From Luteimonas terricola (GTDB lineage: Bacteria > Pseudomonadota > Gammaproteobacteria > Xanthomonadales > Xanthomonadaceae), in assembly GCF_004352845.1 (NCBI RefSeq), contig NZ_SJRX01000001.1, positions 124,001-188,000 on the forward strand: DNA of 64,000 bases. The letters run 5' to 3'. The notes beneath the pieces were generated by a model. The model was not told the origin of the DNA and did no database searches. It was given only the letters and a program-made list of their open reading frames with translations. Shown here in pieces: positions 38,683 to 47,058 of this stretch. The first letter of the stretch is position 1. Every line of letters begins with the position of its first letter. The translations under genes and the position numbers were made by a program.

Positions 38683-40232
38683 ACCGTCGTATTCCCCTGG
38701 AGCTCGCCGAGGACACCGGCGGCTCGATGTACGTCAGCGAGCGCAAGGTCTATCCGCGCGAAGTCTCCGGACGCCTGAACACCTTGCGCGTGGCCGCCGT
38801 GTTCTGGCTGCTGGGCATGTTCTATGTCTTTCCGTGGCTGCGCTGGGACGACCGCCAGGCGGTGCTGTTCGACCTGCCGGCGCGCAAGTTCCACGTCTTC
38901 AGCCTGACCTTCTGGCCTCAGGACTTCCTGTTCCTGGCCCTGCTGCTGATCATCGCCGCGCTGGCGCTGTTCTTCTTCACCGCGCTGGCCGGGCGCCTGT
39001 TCTGCGGCTATGCCTGCCCGCAGACAGTGTGGACGGAAGTGTTCCTGTGGATGGAGCGCTGGACCGAGGGCGAGCGCAACAAGCGCATCAAGCTCGACGC
39101 CGGCCCCTGGACCCGCGAGAAGGTCCTGCGCAAGGGCGCCAAGCACACGCTGTGGCTGGTGTTCGCACTCTGGACCGGCTTCACCTTCGTCGGCTTCTTC
39201 ACGCCCATCGGCGACCTGGCCGCGCGCCTGCCACGCCTGGAATGGGGCGGCTGGGAAGTGTTCTGGGTGCTGTTCTATGCACTGGCCACCTGGGGCAACG
39301 CCGGCTTCCTGCGCGAGCAGGTGTGCAAGTACATGTGTCCCTACGCGCGCTTCCAGAGCGCGATGTTCGACCGCAACACCCTGATCATCGCCTACGACCC
39401 CATGCGCGGCGAGCCGCGCGGGCCACGCAAGCGCGGGCTGGGCAGCGTTGTCCAGCGTGCGCGCGGCCTGCTCGACCAGATCACCGCCTACGACTACGTG
39501 TTCCGCGCGGCACTGCACCCGACCGCCGCCGACAACCGCGTGCAGGCCGCGGGCACCATCTCCCTCGGCGGCATCGGCGAGGTGGCCGAGCCGCTGCCGA
39601 AGTTCGCCACTGACGAGCTCGGCGACTGCATCGACTGCACCCTGTGCGTGCAGGTCTGTCCGACCGGCATCGATATCCGCAACGGCCTGCAGTACGAGTG
39701 CATCGCCTGCGGCGCGTGCATCGACGCCTGTGACGACGTGATGGACAAGATGGGCTTCGAACGCGGCCTGATCCGCTACAGCACCCAGAACGCGATCGAC
39801 AACAAGCCCACCCGCGTCATGCGCCCCCGCGTACTGGTCTACGGCGCCCTGTTGCTGGCGCTGAGCGTGGCATGGGTGGCGGGCGTGCAGATGCGCAGTC
39901 CGCTGATCGTCGAGGTGCTGCGCGATCGCAACGCGCTCTATCGCGTGGTCGCCGATGGCCAGGTGGAGAACGACTACACCATCAAGGTGGTCAACAAGAG
40001 CGACGGCGCCAGCACCTATCGCATCGCCATCGAAGGTGGCGCGGCCGGCATCGAGCTGCGCGGCACGGGCCTCGACGCCGTACGGGCGAATGCCCAGCAG
40101 GTGATCAGCGTGCCCGTGATCATCGCCGCCCCCGACTCCCTCAAGGGCCGCCACTCCCTGACCTTCCGCGTCGAGACGATCGACGGCGAGGCCAGCGAGA
40201 CGGTCGACAGCAGCTTCTTCGGACCCATGTGA
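38679..40232 (+). CDS. ccoG: cytochrome c oxidase accessory protein CcoG (FixG), with an insertion
   Basis: A 517-residue membrane iron-sulfur protein. It has the RLFCGYACPQTVWTEVF motif, EQVCKYMCPYARFQSAMFD, and a ferredoxin-like pair of 4Fe-4S sites, DCIDCTLCVQVCPTGIDIR and YECIACGACIDACDDVMDK. It acts in copper delivery to cbb3, probably reducing Cu(II). Between RGEPRGPRKRG and GDCIDC it carries about 45-50 residues more than the common family form, making it longer than the usual 470-480. The C-terminal Ig-like domain is present. ATG overlaps the previous stop. Confidence 0.93.
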   Translation: MNRRIPLELAEDTGGSMYVSERKVYPREVSGRLNTLRVAAVFWLLGMFYVFPWLRWDDRQAVLFDLPARKFHVFSLTFWPQDFLFLALLLIIAALALFFFTALAGRLFCGYACPQTVWTEVFLWMERWTEGERNKRIKLDAGPWTREKVLRKGAKHTLWLVFALWTGFTFVGFFTPIGDLAARLPRLEWGGWEVFWVLFYALATWGNAGFLREQVCKYMCPYARFQSAMFDRNTLIIAYDPMRGEPRGPRKRGLGSVVQRARGLLDQITAYDYVFRAALHPTAADNRVQAAGTISLGGIGEVAEPLPKFATDELGDCIDCTLCVQVCPTGIDIRNGLQYECIACGACIDACDDVMDKMGFERGLIRYSTQNAIDNKPTRVMRPRVLVYGALLLALSVAWVAGVQMRSPLIVEVLRDRNALYRVVADGQVENDYTIKVVNKSDGASTYRIAIEGGAAGIELRGTGLDAVRANAQQVISVPVIIAAPDSLKGRHSLTFRVETIDGEASETVDSSFFGPM

Positions 40233-40738
40233 TGACAGACGACCAAAAACGCCCCTTCTGGCGCGAACCCATGATGTGGCTGGTGATCGCGCTGCCGCTG
40301 GCGTCGGTGATCGCAGGCGTGATCCTGCTCACCCTCGCGTTCCGCGATTCAGCCGATTCGGTGGGCGACGTCGTCCAGCGCACCGCGCAGATCCAGGTCT
40401 CCGACCTGAGTCCCGACGCCCGTGCCCGCGACCTGCGGCTGAGCGCCATCGTCCGCATCGACGAAGGCTATGTCGAAGTGCTGCCGGTAACCGGGGAGTT
40501 CGATCGCGGGCAGCCGCTGCGCCTCGTGCTGCGTCATCCGACGCAGGCTGCGTCGGACGTGGAACTGCGCGCGGCGCCCAGTGACAACGGCTGGCGTGCG
40601 GATGCCGAGCTCGGCCTCGATCACGACTGGAAGCTCGAACTGATGCCCGAGGGCACGCCCTGGCGCCTGCAGGGGCGGCTGCCCATGGGTCAGCGCGCGG
40701 CCCACGTGAAGCCGGCCTTCTCCGGCGAGCAGGAGTGA
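40232..40738 (+). CDS. ccoH: FixH/CcoH-like cbb3 assembly protein
   Basis: A 168-residue protein: one membrane helix (about residues 15-38, MMWLVIALPLASVIAGVILLTLAF) and a periplasmic beta-rich domain (LSAIVRIDEGYVEVLPVTGEFDRGQPLRLVLRHPT, then W.LQGRLP). This is the FixH layout, required for assembly or stability of cbb3 oxidase. Start and stop codons overlap or abut the neighbours (TGATG with ccoG; one base before ccoI). Confidence 0.85.
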   Translation: MTDDQKRPFWREPMMWLVIALPLASVIAGVILLTLAFRDSADSVGDVVQRTAQIQVSDLSPDARARDLRLSAIVRIDEGYVEVLPVTGEFDRGQPLRLVLRHPTQAASDVELRAAPSDNGWRADAELGLDHDWKLELMPEGTPWRLQGRLPMGQRAAHVKPAFSGEQE

Positions 40739-40739
40739 G

Positions 40740-43157
40740 GTGAACGCGGGCGCGGTCGCCACGGCCGCCGCCGTGCGCGACGCGCAGGGCGTGGGCGAAG
40801 GCTGCTTCCACTGCAGCGATGCGCTGCCCCCGGACCCGGCCAGCGCCCGCATCGACGGCGAACAGCGCCGCTTCTGCTGTGATGGCTGCGCCGCCGCCGC
40901 GCAGTGGATCCGCGACGCCAACCTCGTCGACTACTACCGGCTGCGCACCGAACGGGGCGGCCGCGCGGCCACCGACCTCGATGTCCAGCTCGCCGCCTTC
41001 GACCGCGACGACGTCCAGGTCGGGCATGTGCGCGACGTCGATGGCGGCCGCGAGATCACGGTACTGACCGACGGCATGCGCTGCGCGGCCTGCGCCTGGC
41101 TGGTCGACCGCGCGGTGGCGCGCGAACCCGGCGTGCTCGAGGTCGTCGCCAACGCGGTGACCGGACGCATCCGCATCGCGTGGGACCCGGCGCGCACCGC
41201 GCTCTCCGCCCCGCTGCGGCGCCTGGCCAGCCTCGGCTACGTGCCCTATCTCGCCTCCGGCACCGCGCGCGAGCGCGAACAGCGCGCGCAGCGCAACCGC
41301 GACCTCGTGCGCATCGGCATCGCGGGCCTGGTGTCGATCCAGGCGATGATGTTCGCCGAGGCCCTGTACCTCGACATCTACCAGCAGATGCCGATCGCCA
41401 CGCGCGATTTCTTCCGCTGGATCACCTTGCTGGTGTCGACGCCGGTGGTGTTCTGGTGCGGCTGGCCCTTCATCGCCGGCATGCTGCGCGAGCTGCGCAA
41501 CCGCCAGCTGGGCATGGACACGCTGATCGCCAGCTCCACCCTGCTGGCCTACTTCGCCAGCGTGTTCGAAACCCTCCGCGGCGGCACCCACGTCTGGTAC
41601 GACGCCGCGGTGATGTTCGTCTTCCTGCTGCTGGGCGCGCGCATGCTCGAGCAGCGCGCGCGACGCATCGCCGTGGCCCAGGTCGACACCCTGGCGCGGG
41701 CGCGGCCGGAGCTGGCGACGCGGGAGCTGGCCGACGGCAGCCGCGAGGTCGTGCCGACCGCGGCGCTGGTACCCGGCGACATCGCCTGCATCTCCGCCGG
41801 CGACACCGTGCCGGCCGACGGCATCCTGCTCGATGCCGCCGCGCGCTTCGAGGAAGCGCTGCTGACCGGCGAGGCGCATCCGGTGCTGCACGCCCCGGGC
41901 GACACCATCTTCGCCGGCACCGTCTGCCGCGAAGCACCGGCGCGCATGCGCGTCGAACAGGTCGGCGCCGGCACCCGCCTGTCGGAGCTCGAATCCCTGG
42001 TCGAACGCGCGCAGTCGCACCGCCCGCGCGCGGCGCAGCTGGCCGACGCATTCTCGAGCCGCTTCGTCGCCGGCATCCTGGTCGCGGCGGTGCTGGTCTA
42101 TGCCGGCTGGCGGATCCACGACCCCTCGCGCGCGCTCGAGGTCACCATCGCCCTGCTGGTGATCAGCTGCCCCTGCGCGCTGTCGCTGGCAGTACCCACG
42201 GCGCTCACGGTCGCGCACGGCGCGCTGGCGAAGCTGGGCGTGCTGTCGACCGACGCCGACGCGCTGGGCGCGCTGGCCACGGCCACCGACATCGTGTTCG
42301 ACAAGACCGGCACCCTGGGCAGCGGCCGGCCGACGCTGGCGCGGGTGGAGGCCTTCGGCGACTTCGACATCGAAGACGCGCTCGGGATCGCGGCGGCGCT
42401 GGAGCGCGACAGCCTGCATCCGATCGCGCGTGCGTTCGAAGGCCAGGACGCCGGGCTGCCCGCCGAGGCGGTCGAGGAGCACCCGGGGCTCGGCATCGCC
42501 GGCACGGTCGGGGGCCGCGCGTGGCGGATGGGCCGCGCCGACTTCGCCGCCGCCCGCGCCGACGATGGCGCGCTCTGGCTCGGCGACGGCGACAAGGCGG
42601 TCGCACGCTTCGTGCTGGAGGAACCGCCGCGCGCCGATGCCGCCGCGGCGGTTGCCACGCTGCGCGAGCTGGGTATCGATGTGCACCTGTCCAGCGGCGA
42701 CGCGGTGGCGCCGGTCAACGCGTTCGCCGACCAGCTCGGTATCGATCACGCCGCGTCGCGGCAGTCGCCCGAGGACAAGCTGCGCGGCGTGCGTTCGCTG
42801 CAGGACGGCGGCAGGAGGGTTGCGATGGTCGGCGATGGCCTCAACGATGCCCCCGTGCTGGCCGGTGCCGACGTCTCGATCGCGATCGGCAGCGGCGCCG
42901 CCCTCGCCCATCGCGCGGCCAGCCTGGTGCTCACCGGGCCCTCGCTGCTGCGCATCCCCGCCGCCATCCGGCTGGCGCGGCGCACCCGCGCCATCGTGCG
43001 CCAGAACCTGGCCTGGGCGCTGGGTTACAACGTCGTTGCCGTTCCGCTGGCCGCCGCCGGCCTGGTGACGCCCTGGGTGGCGGCGCTGGGCATGGCGGTG
43101 TCGTCGCTCATCGTCACCCTCAATGCGCTGCGCCTGGCGCGGAGCCCCGCGGCATGA
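40740..43157 (+). CDS. ccoI: copper-translocating P-type ATPase CcoI (FixI)
   Basis: An 805-residue P1B-type ATPase. The N-terminus has a Cys-rich metal site (C22xxC25 and CCDGC at 46-50) typical of CcoI, then a heavy-metal domain with C115-A-A-C118. The membrane CPC motif (LLVISCPCALSLAVPTALT), the phosphorylation site DKTGT and the hinge VAMVGDGLNDAPVL are all intact. It exports copper for the cbb3 active site. GTG 40740 follows the ccoH stop by one base; ccoS overlaps its end. Confidence 0.96.
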   Translation: MNAGAVATAAAVRDAQGVGEGCFHCSDALPPDPASARIDGEQRRFCCDGCAAAAQWIRDANLVDYYRLRTERGGRAATDLDVQLAAFDRDDVQVGHVRDVDGGREITVLTDGMRCAACAWLVDRAVAREPGVLEVVANAVTGRIRIAWDPARTALSAPLRRLASLGYVPYLASGTAREREQRAQRNRDLVRIGIAGLVSIQAMMFAEALYLDIYQQMPIATRDFFRWITLLVSTPVVFWCGWPFIAGMLRELRNRQLGMDTLIASSTLLAYFASVFETLRGGTHVWYDAAVMFVFLLLGARMLEQRARRIAVAQVDTLARARPELATRELADGSREVVPTAALVPGDIACISAGDTVPADGILLDAAARFEEALLTGEAHPVLHAPGDTIFAGTVCREAPARMRVEQVGAGTRLSELESLVERAQSHRPRAAQLADAFSSRFVAGILVAAVLVYAGWRIHDPSRALEVTIALLVISCPCALSLAVPTALTVAHGALAKLGVLSTDADALGALATATDIVFDKTGTLGSGRPTLARVEAFGDFDIEDALGIAAALERDSLHPIARAFEGQDAGLPAEAVEEHPGLGIAGTVGGRAWRMGRADFAAARADDGALWLGDGDKAVARFVLEEPPRADAAAAVATLRELGIDVHLSSGDAVAPVNAFADQLGIDHAASRQSPEDKLRGVRSLQDGGRRVAMVGDGLNDAPVLAGADVSIAIGSGAALAHRAASLVLTGPSLLRIPAAIRLARRTRAIVRQNLAWALGYNVVAVPLAAAGLVTPWVAALGMAVSSLIVTLNALRLARSPAA

Positions 43158-43339
43158 ACATCCTGCTGTTCCTCATCCCGGTGAGCCTGGTACTCCTGCT
43201 GGTCGCGATCTGGGCCTTCCGCTGGGCGGTGCGCAAGGGGCAGTTCGAGAACCTGGACGCCGCGGCGATCGACATCCTGCGCGACGACAGCGCCGACCTA
43301 CCGCCGGACGGCCCGGACGACCACACCCATGCCGACTGA
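43154..43339 (+). CDS. ccoS: cbb3-type oxidase assembly protein CcoS
   Basis: A 61-residue protein with one membrane helix and the motif LVAIWAFRWAVRKGQFENLDAAA, the CcoS signature (F.WAv..gQFddld.pa..iL.d). It is needed for cofactor insertion into cbb3. ATG overlaps the ccoI stop (ATGA-type), and the gene overlaps the TauE/SafE start by 11 bases. Confidence 0.95.
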   Translation: MNILLFLIPVSLVLLLVAIWAFRWAVRKGQFENLDAAAIDILRDDSADLPPDGPDDHTHAD

Positions 43340-44051
43340 CTGGCTCGCCATTGGCGCGGCACTGCTGGCCGGCCTGATGGGCGGCGTGCACTGCGCGGCG
43401 ATGTGCGGTGGCATCGCCACCGGCTTCTCGGCGATGGGCGGCAACCGCGGCTGGTGGCCGGCGCTGCAGCCCAACCTCGGACGCGTGGGCGGCTACGTGC
43501 TGGCCGGCGCGGTCGCCGGCGGCATCGGCGGCGGCATCCTGGCCGCGGCGCGCAGCCCGTGGCTGGCCTTCGGTGCGCGCATGCTGGTGGGCGTGGTGCT
43601 GGTGCTGGTCGCGCTGCGGCTGCTCGACCGCTCCGGGCGCCTGTCATTCTTGGGACGTCCCGGTGCCGTGCTCTGGCAGCGGCTGCGCGTGCTGCAGAGG
43701 CCGCTGCTGCCGGCCAACACCGCCGCCAAGCGGATCGCGCTCGGCGTGCTCTGGGGCTGGATGCCCTGCGGCCTCAGCACCACCCTGCTCGCCGCCGCCT
43801 GGCTGCAGGCCGACGCCCGCAACGGCGCGCTGACCATGGCCGCCTTCGGCCTCGGCACGCTGCCGCTGATGGTGTCGTTGACCTGGTCTGGCGCGCGCCT
43901 GGGCCAGTGGCTGCAGCGCGGGCGCTGGCGGATGGCCATCGGCGGGCTCGTGCTCGCGGCGGGCCTGTTGACCATTGCGGCGCCCTGGCTGATGCATATT
44001 CCGGCGCTGGCAGGCCCCTTGGCCGCCCTGGGCTGTCTTCCGCCGCCCTGA
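43329..44051 (+). CDS. TauE/SafE-type membrane protein of the cco cluster
   Basis: A 240-residue protein with six or seven membrane helices and a metal-site-like GVHCAAMCGGIATGFS near the N-terminus, then LGVLWGWMPCGLSTTLLAAAWL in the middle. The HC..MCGG and WGWMPCG motifs define the sulfite-exporter/UreH-like group found at the end of cco assembly clusters, thought to help copper or oxidase maturation. It overlaps ccoS and converges on rarA, with 33 bases between and no clear terminator. Confidence 0.85.
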   Translation: MPTDWLAIGAALLAGLMGGVHCAAMCGGIATGFSAMGGNRGWWPALQPNLGRVGGYVLAGAVAGGIGGGILAAARSPWLAFGARMLVGVVLVLVALRLLDRSGRLSFLGRPGAVLWQRLRVLQRPLLPANTAAKRIALGVLWGWMPCGLSTTLLAAAWLQADARNGALTMAAFGLGTLPLMVSLTWSGARLGQWLQRGRWRMAIGGLVLAAGLLTIAAPWLMHIPALAGPLAALGCLPPP

Positions 44052-44084
44052 GCGAGCCGGTCGCCTGGCAACGCGTGGCCCGCG

Positions 44085-45464
44085 CTAGCCTTGGCTCTTC
44101 CGCGCGGCGCGCAGCCGATCGAGTTTCTCGCGCAGCTTGATCTCCATCCCGCGCTCCACCGGACGGTAGTACACCCGTTCGCCCATCGCGTCGGGGAACC
44201 CGGTCTGGCCCAGGGCCACGCCGCCTTCCGCATCGTGGTCGTACTGGTAACCGGTGCCGTGGCCGAGCTGCTTCATCAGCTTCGTCGGCGCGTTGCGCAG
44301 GTGCATCGGCACCTCGGCGCTGCCGTACTCGGACACGTCGCGCTTCGCCTCGCCCAAGGCCACGTAGGCGGCATTCGACTTCGCGGTGCTGGCCAGGTAG
44401 ATCGCCAGCTGGCCCAGCGCCAGGTCGCCCTCGGGACTGCCGAGGCGGTCGTATGCATCCCAGGCCTCGAGCGCCATGGTCAACGCGCGCGGGTCGGCCA
44501 GGCCGATGTCCTCCACCGCCATGCGCGTCAGCCGGCGCGCCAGGTAGCTGGCATCCGCGCCACCGTCGAGCATCCGCGCCAGCCAGTACAGCGCGGCATC
44601 GGGGTTGGAGCTGCGCACCGATTTGTGCAGCGCCGAAATCTGGTCGTAGAACTGGTCGCCGCCCTTGTCGAAGCGGCGGCTGCGGTCGGCCAGCACCTGG
44701 GCCAGGGTCTCGTCGGTGATGGTGCCGCCCTCGCCCACCAGCTCCACCGCGATCTCCAGCAGGGTGAGCGCGCGGCGCACGTCGCCGTCGGCGGCGCTGG
44801 CGATGAGTCGCAGCTGGTCGTCGCCGATCACGATGCCGCGCCCGCCAAGGCCGCGGTCGGAATCGTCGAGCGCGCGCTGCAGGGCGGTGCCGATGTCTTC
44901 GACCGAGACCGCCTCCATCACGTGCACGCGGCAGCGCGACAGCAGCGCCGAGTTCAGTTCGAACGAGGGGTTTTCGGTCGTGGCGCCGACGAAGATGATC
45001 GTCCCGCGTTCGATATGTGGCAGGAACGCATCCTGCTGCACCTTGTTGAAGCGGTGCACCTCGTCGACGAACAGCACCGTGCGGCGGCCACCGGCGAACG
45101 TGTACTCCGCTTCGGCAAGCACCTTGCGCACGTCGGGCAGTCCGGTGAGCACCGCCGAGATCGCGCGGTACTCGGCGTCGGAGTACTCGGCCAGCAGCAG
45201 CGCGAGCGTGGTCTTGCCGCAGCCCGGCGGTCCCCACAGCACCATCGAGTGCACGCGGCCGGCTTCGACTGCGCGCCGCAGCGCGGATCCGGGCGCGAGA
45301 AGTCGCCGCTGCCCGACCATTTCATCCAGCGTGCGCGGGCGCATGCGCTCGGCGAGCGGGCGCAGCGCGAGGGCATCGGATTCCGGGGGAAGGAGGCCGG
45401 GCGTTCCGGCGTCCCTTGCTTGCTTGCGGGACACGTCGCATCCAGGGGAAGTGCAGGACGACAC
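44085..45464 (-). CDS. rarA: replication-associated recombination protein A (MgsA-like clamp-loader ATPase)
   Basis: A 459-residue AAA+ ATPase acting at stalled forks. RPLAERMRPRTLDEMVGQRRLL begins the conserved region, VLWGPPGCGKTTLALLLA is Walker A, VLFVDEVHRFNKVQQDAFLPHIE Walker B and GATTENPSFELNSALLSRC sensor 1. The C-terminal tetramerisation region (KSVRSSNPDAALYWLARML) is complete. A GTG at 45464 is the first start, about 40 residues before the conserved part, so the true start may be a little downstream. It follows the periplasmic protein gene by 31 bases on the minus strand. Confidence 0.93.
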   Translation of the reverse strand: MSSCTSPGCDVSRKQARDAGTPGLLPPESDALALRPLAERMRPRTLDEMVGQRRLLAPGSALRRAVEAGRVHSMVLWGPPGCGKTTLALLLAEYSDAEYRAISAVLTGLPDVRKVLAEAEYTFAGGRRTVLFVDEVHRFNKVQQDAFLPHIERGTIIFVGATTENPSFELNSALLSRCRVHVMEAVSVEDIGTALQRALDDSDRGLGGRGIVIGDDQLRLIASAADGDVRRALTLLEIAVELVGEGGTITDETLAQVLADRSRRFDKGGDQFYDQISALHKSVRSSNPDAALYWLARMLDGGADASYLARRLTRMAVEDIGLADPRALTMALEAWDAYDRLGSPEGDLALGQLAIYLASTAKSNAAYVALGEAKRDVSEYGSAEVPMHLRNAPTKLMKQLGHGTGYQYDHDAEGGVALGQTGFPDAMGERVYYRPVERGMEIKLREKLDRLRAARKSQG

Positions 45465-45495
45465 GATACCAAGGTCGCCGCCGCGGCGACTGCCG

Positions 45496-46209
45496 TCAGG
45501 GGCCGGCGGTGGCGAAATCCCCGAGGGCGTTGATGTTCGGCCCCAGCGCGTGCTCCACGCTCAGCCAGGCATGGGCATGCAGGTCGTAGAGCGCGTCGAT
45601 GCGTGCGCTGGTGTTCCCGCCCGGCCCGAAGTCCGCCAGGCCATGGGCCTCGATGCGGATGAAGCGCTTGCCGGACTGCATGCTCGAAATGTCGTCGAGT
45701 TGCAGGAACACGCGGCCAGCGCCCGGATACGCCTCGAGTTCGGCACCCACGCGCGCCTCGAGTTCGACCAGCAGGCCGGCATCGTTGGGAACGAAGTGCT
45801 CGTCCTCGCCCGCACCGTCTCCGCCAAGCATGATCTCCGGATAGCCGGCCGTGGCGAACACGGGGTCGTAGCGGGTGCGGTAGCGGAAGGCCAGCCAGTC
45901 GTCCGCGCCGCCATCGCCGGTGAGACGCAGCTGGCCGACGCCGTGCACCACGTGGTCGCGCGCCCCGGTGACCTCGGCGCGGGCATCGCCCAGCCTCAGC
46001 TCCAGCATCGCCTCGCCGAATTCACTGCCCAGCGTGGGCACCAGCACAGCGGCGACCGCCGCTTCGACCTGCTCGTCGACCGGCAGCTGGATGGCAGCGC
46101 TTCCGGCAGCATCGGGGGCCACATCGTCCCAGGCCTGGGCGAACGCGCATGGCATGGCCGCGGACAGCAGGGTCACGAGCAGGATTCGGGCGCAGCGGAC
46201 TGCCGGCAT
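45496..46209 (-). CDS. periplasmic protein of unknown function
   Basis: A 237-residue protein with a Sec signal (residues 1-25, ending CAFAQA). The mature part is acidic and beta-rich, with a WLAFRYRTRYDPVFATAGYPEIMLGG stretch and an even distribution of charged strands. I recognise no family. It sits between lolA and rarA on the same strand, 109 bases after lolA and 31 bases before rarA. GGGAAG precedes the ATG. Confidence 0.65.
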   Translation of the reverse strand: MPAVRCARILLVTLLSAAMPCAFAQAWDDVAPDAAGSAAIQLPVDEQVEAAVAAVLVPTLGSEFGEAMLELRLGDARAEVTGARDHVVHGVGQLRLTGDGGADDWLAFRYRTRYDPVFATAGYPEIMLGGDGAGEDEHFVPNDAGLLVELEARVGAELEAYPGAGRVFLQLDDISSMQSGKRFIRIEAHGLADFGPGGNTSARIDALYDLHAHAWLSVEHALGPNINALGDFATAGP

Positions 46210-46318
46210 GGACGCTTCCCGATGCGGATACGTCCTGGATAACGCGGGAACGGCGCCCGCGGGGACACCGCGAACGCCGCCCGGGAGAAATGATCCGGCC
46301 GGTGTGGCCTGGAGGGCC

Positions 46319-46948
46319 TCAGCCCTCGCCGACCACGTCCACGCCCGCGGCTGGCACGAAGCGGAACGTGCCGCGGTCGAAGTCAGGGTTGCGCTGCCAA
46401 TCGCTGAACGCGACCTCGGTGCGCTGGCCCAGGGTATCGACCACCTCCATGCGCACCAGCGCACTGCCCTTGAAGCCCAGGCGGGCGCTGCTGAAGCTGG
46501 CCTGGTCGGACTGGCGCGGCGACAGCAGCAGCCACGACAGGCCATCCGCCTCAGCGCCCTCGCGGACCTTGAAGTCGCGTTCCAGCTTGGCCGGATCGAC
46601 CAGGGCTGCAAGCGGGCTGTTCTGCTCCTCCGGCCCCTGCGGGCGCACGGTCACCTGTTCCAGGTCGGGATCGAAGACCCAGACCTTCTCGCCGTCGGCG
46701 ACGATCAGCTGTTCGTAGGGAGTGACGTACTCCCAGCGGAAAAGACGCGGCGCCGACAGCGCCACGCGACCGGTGGAGGTTTCCTTGAGGCGGCCGTCGA
46801 GGTCGTAGAGCTTCTGTTCGAAGCGTCCGTCCAGGCCCTTCAGGCCGGTGCTGAAGGCGGCCATGTCGTCGCGGGCGCCGGCAAACGCGGTGCTGGCGAA
46901 GAGGGACAGCAGGGCCAGCGCGGCCACCCAGTTGCGCTTGCGGATCAT
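46319..46948 (-). CDS. lolA: outer-membrane lipoprotein carrier protein
   Basis: A 209-residue periplasmic chaperone that moves lipoproteins from LolCDE to LolB. Signal peptide residues 1-24 (ending STAFA), then DGRFEQKLYDLDGRLKETSTGRVALSAPRLFRWEY, EQLIVADGEKVWVFDPDLEQVTVRP and LGQRTEVAFSDWQRNPDFDRGTFRFVPAAGVDVV: the usual LolA blocks, including the FxW.Y core. ATG 46948 has GGAG seven bases upstream, better than the in-frame ATG at 46960. It lies downstream of ftsK, a common pairing. Confidence 0.94.
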   Translation of the reverse strand: MIRKRNWVAALALLSLFASTAFAGARDDMAAFSTGLKGLDGRFEQKLYDLDGRLKETSTGRVALSAPRLFRWEYVTPYEQLIVADGEKVWVFDPDLEQVTVRPQGPEEQNSPLAALVDPAKLERDFKVREGAEADGLSWLLLSPRQSDQASFSSARLGFKGSALVRMEVVDTLGQRTEVAFSDWQRNPDFDRGTFRFVPAAGVDVVGEG

Positions 46949-47030
46949 CGGAGGCTCCATCCGGGAAATACGATGCGAAGTTTGGCCTGCGACGGCTGAA
47001 TGCGGGATCACGCGAAGTGCAGGGTCATCG

Positions 47031-47051
47031 CCGCTACAGCGGCTCCCACAG
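47031..47051. repeat. short REP-like remnant before lolA
   Basis: CCGCTACAGCGGCTCCCACA lies between ftsK and lolA. Its reverse complement (TGTGGGAGCCGCTGTAGCGG) resembles the abundant GTGGGAGC..CTGTAGC repeats of Xanthomonadaceae and pseudomonads. The inner CCGCT-ACA-GCGG can pair. Only a partial copy is present. Confidence 0.4.
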
Positions 47052-47058
47052 TGGAGGG

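Noticed and set aside
40329-42911. 860-codon minus-strand frame opposite ccoH and ccoI
   Set aside because: Shadow of ccoI, whose P-type ATPase motifs are intact.
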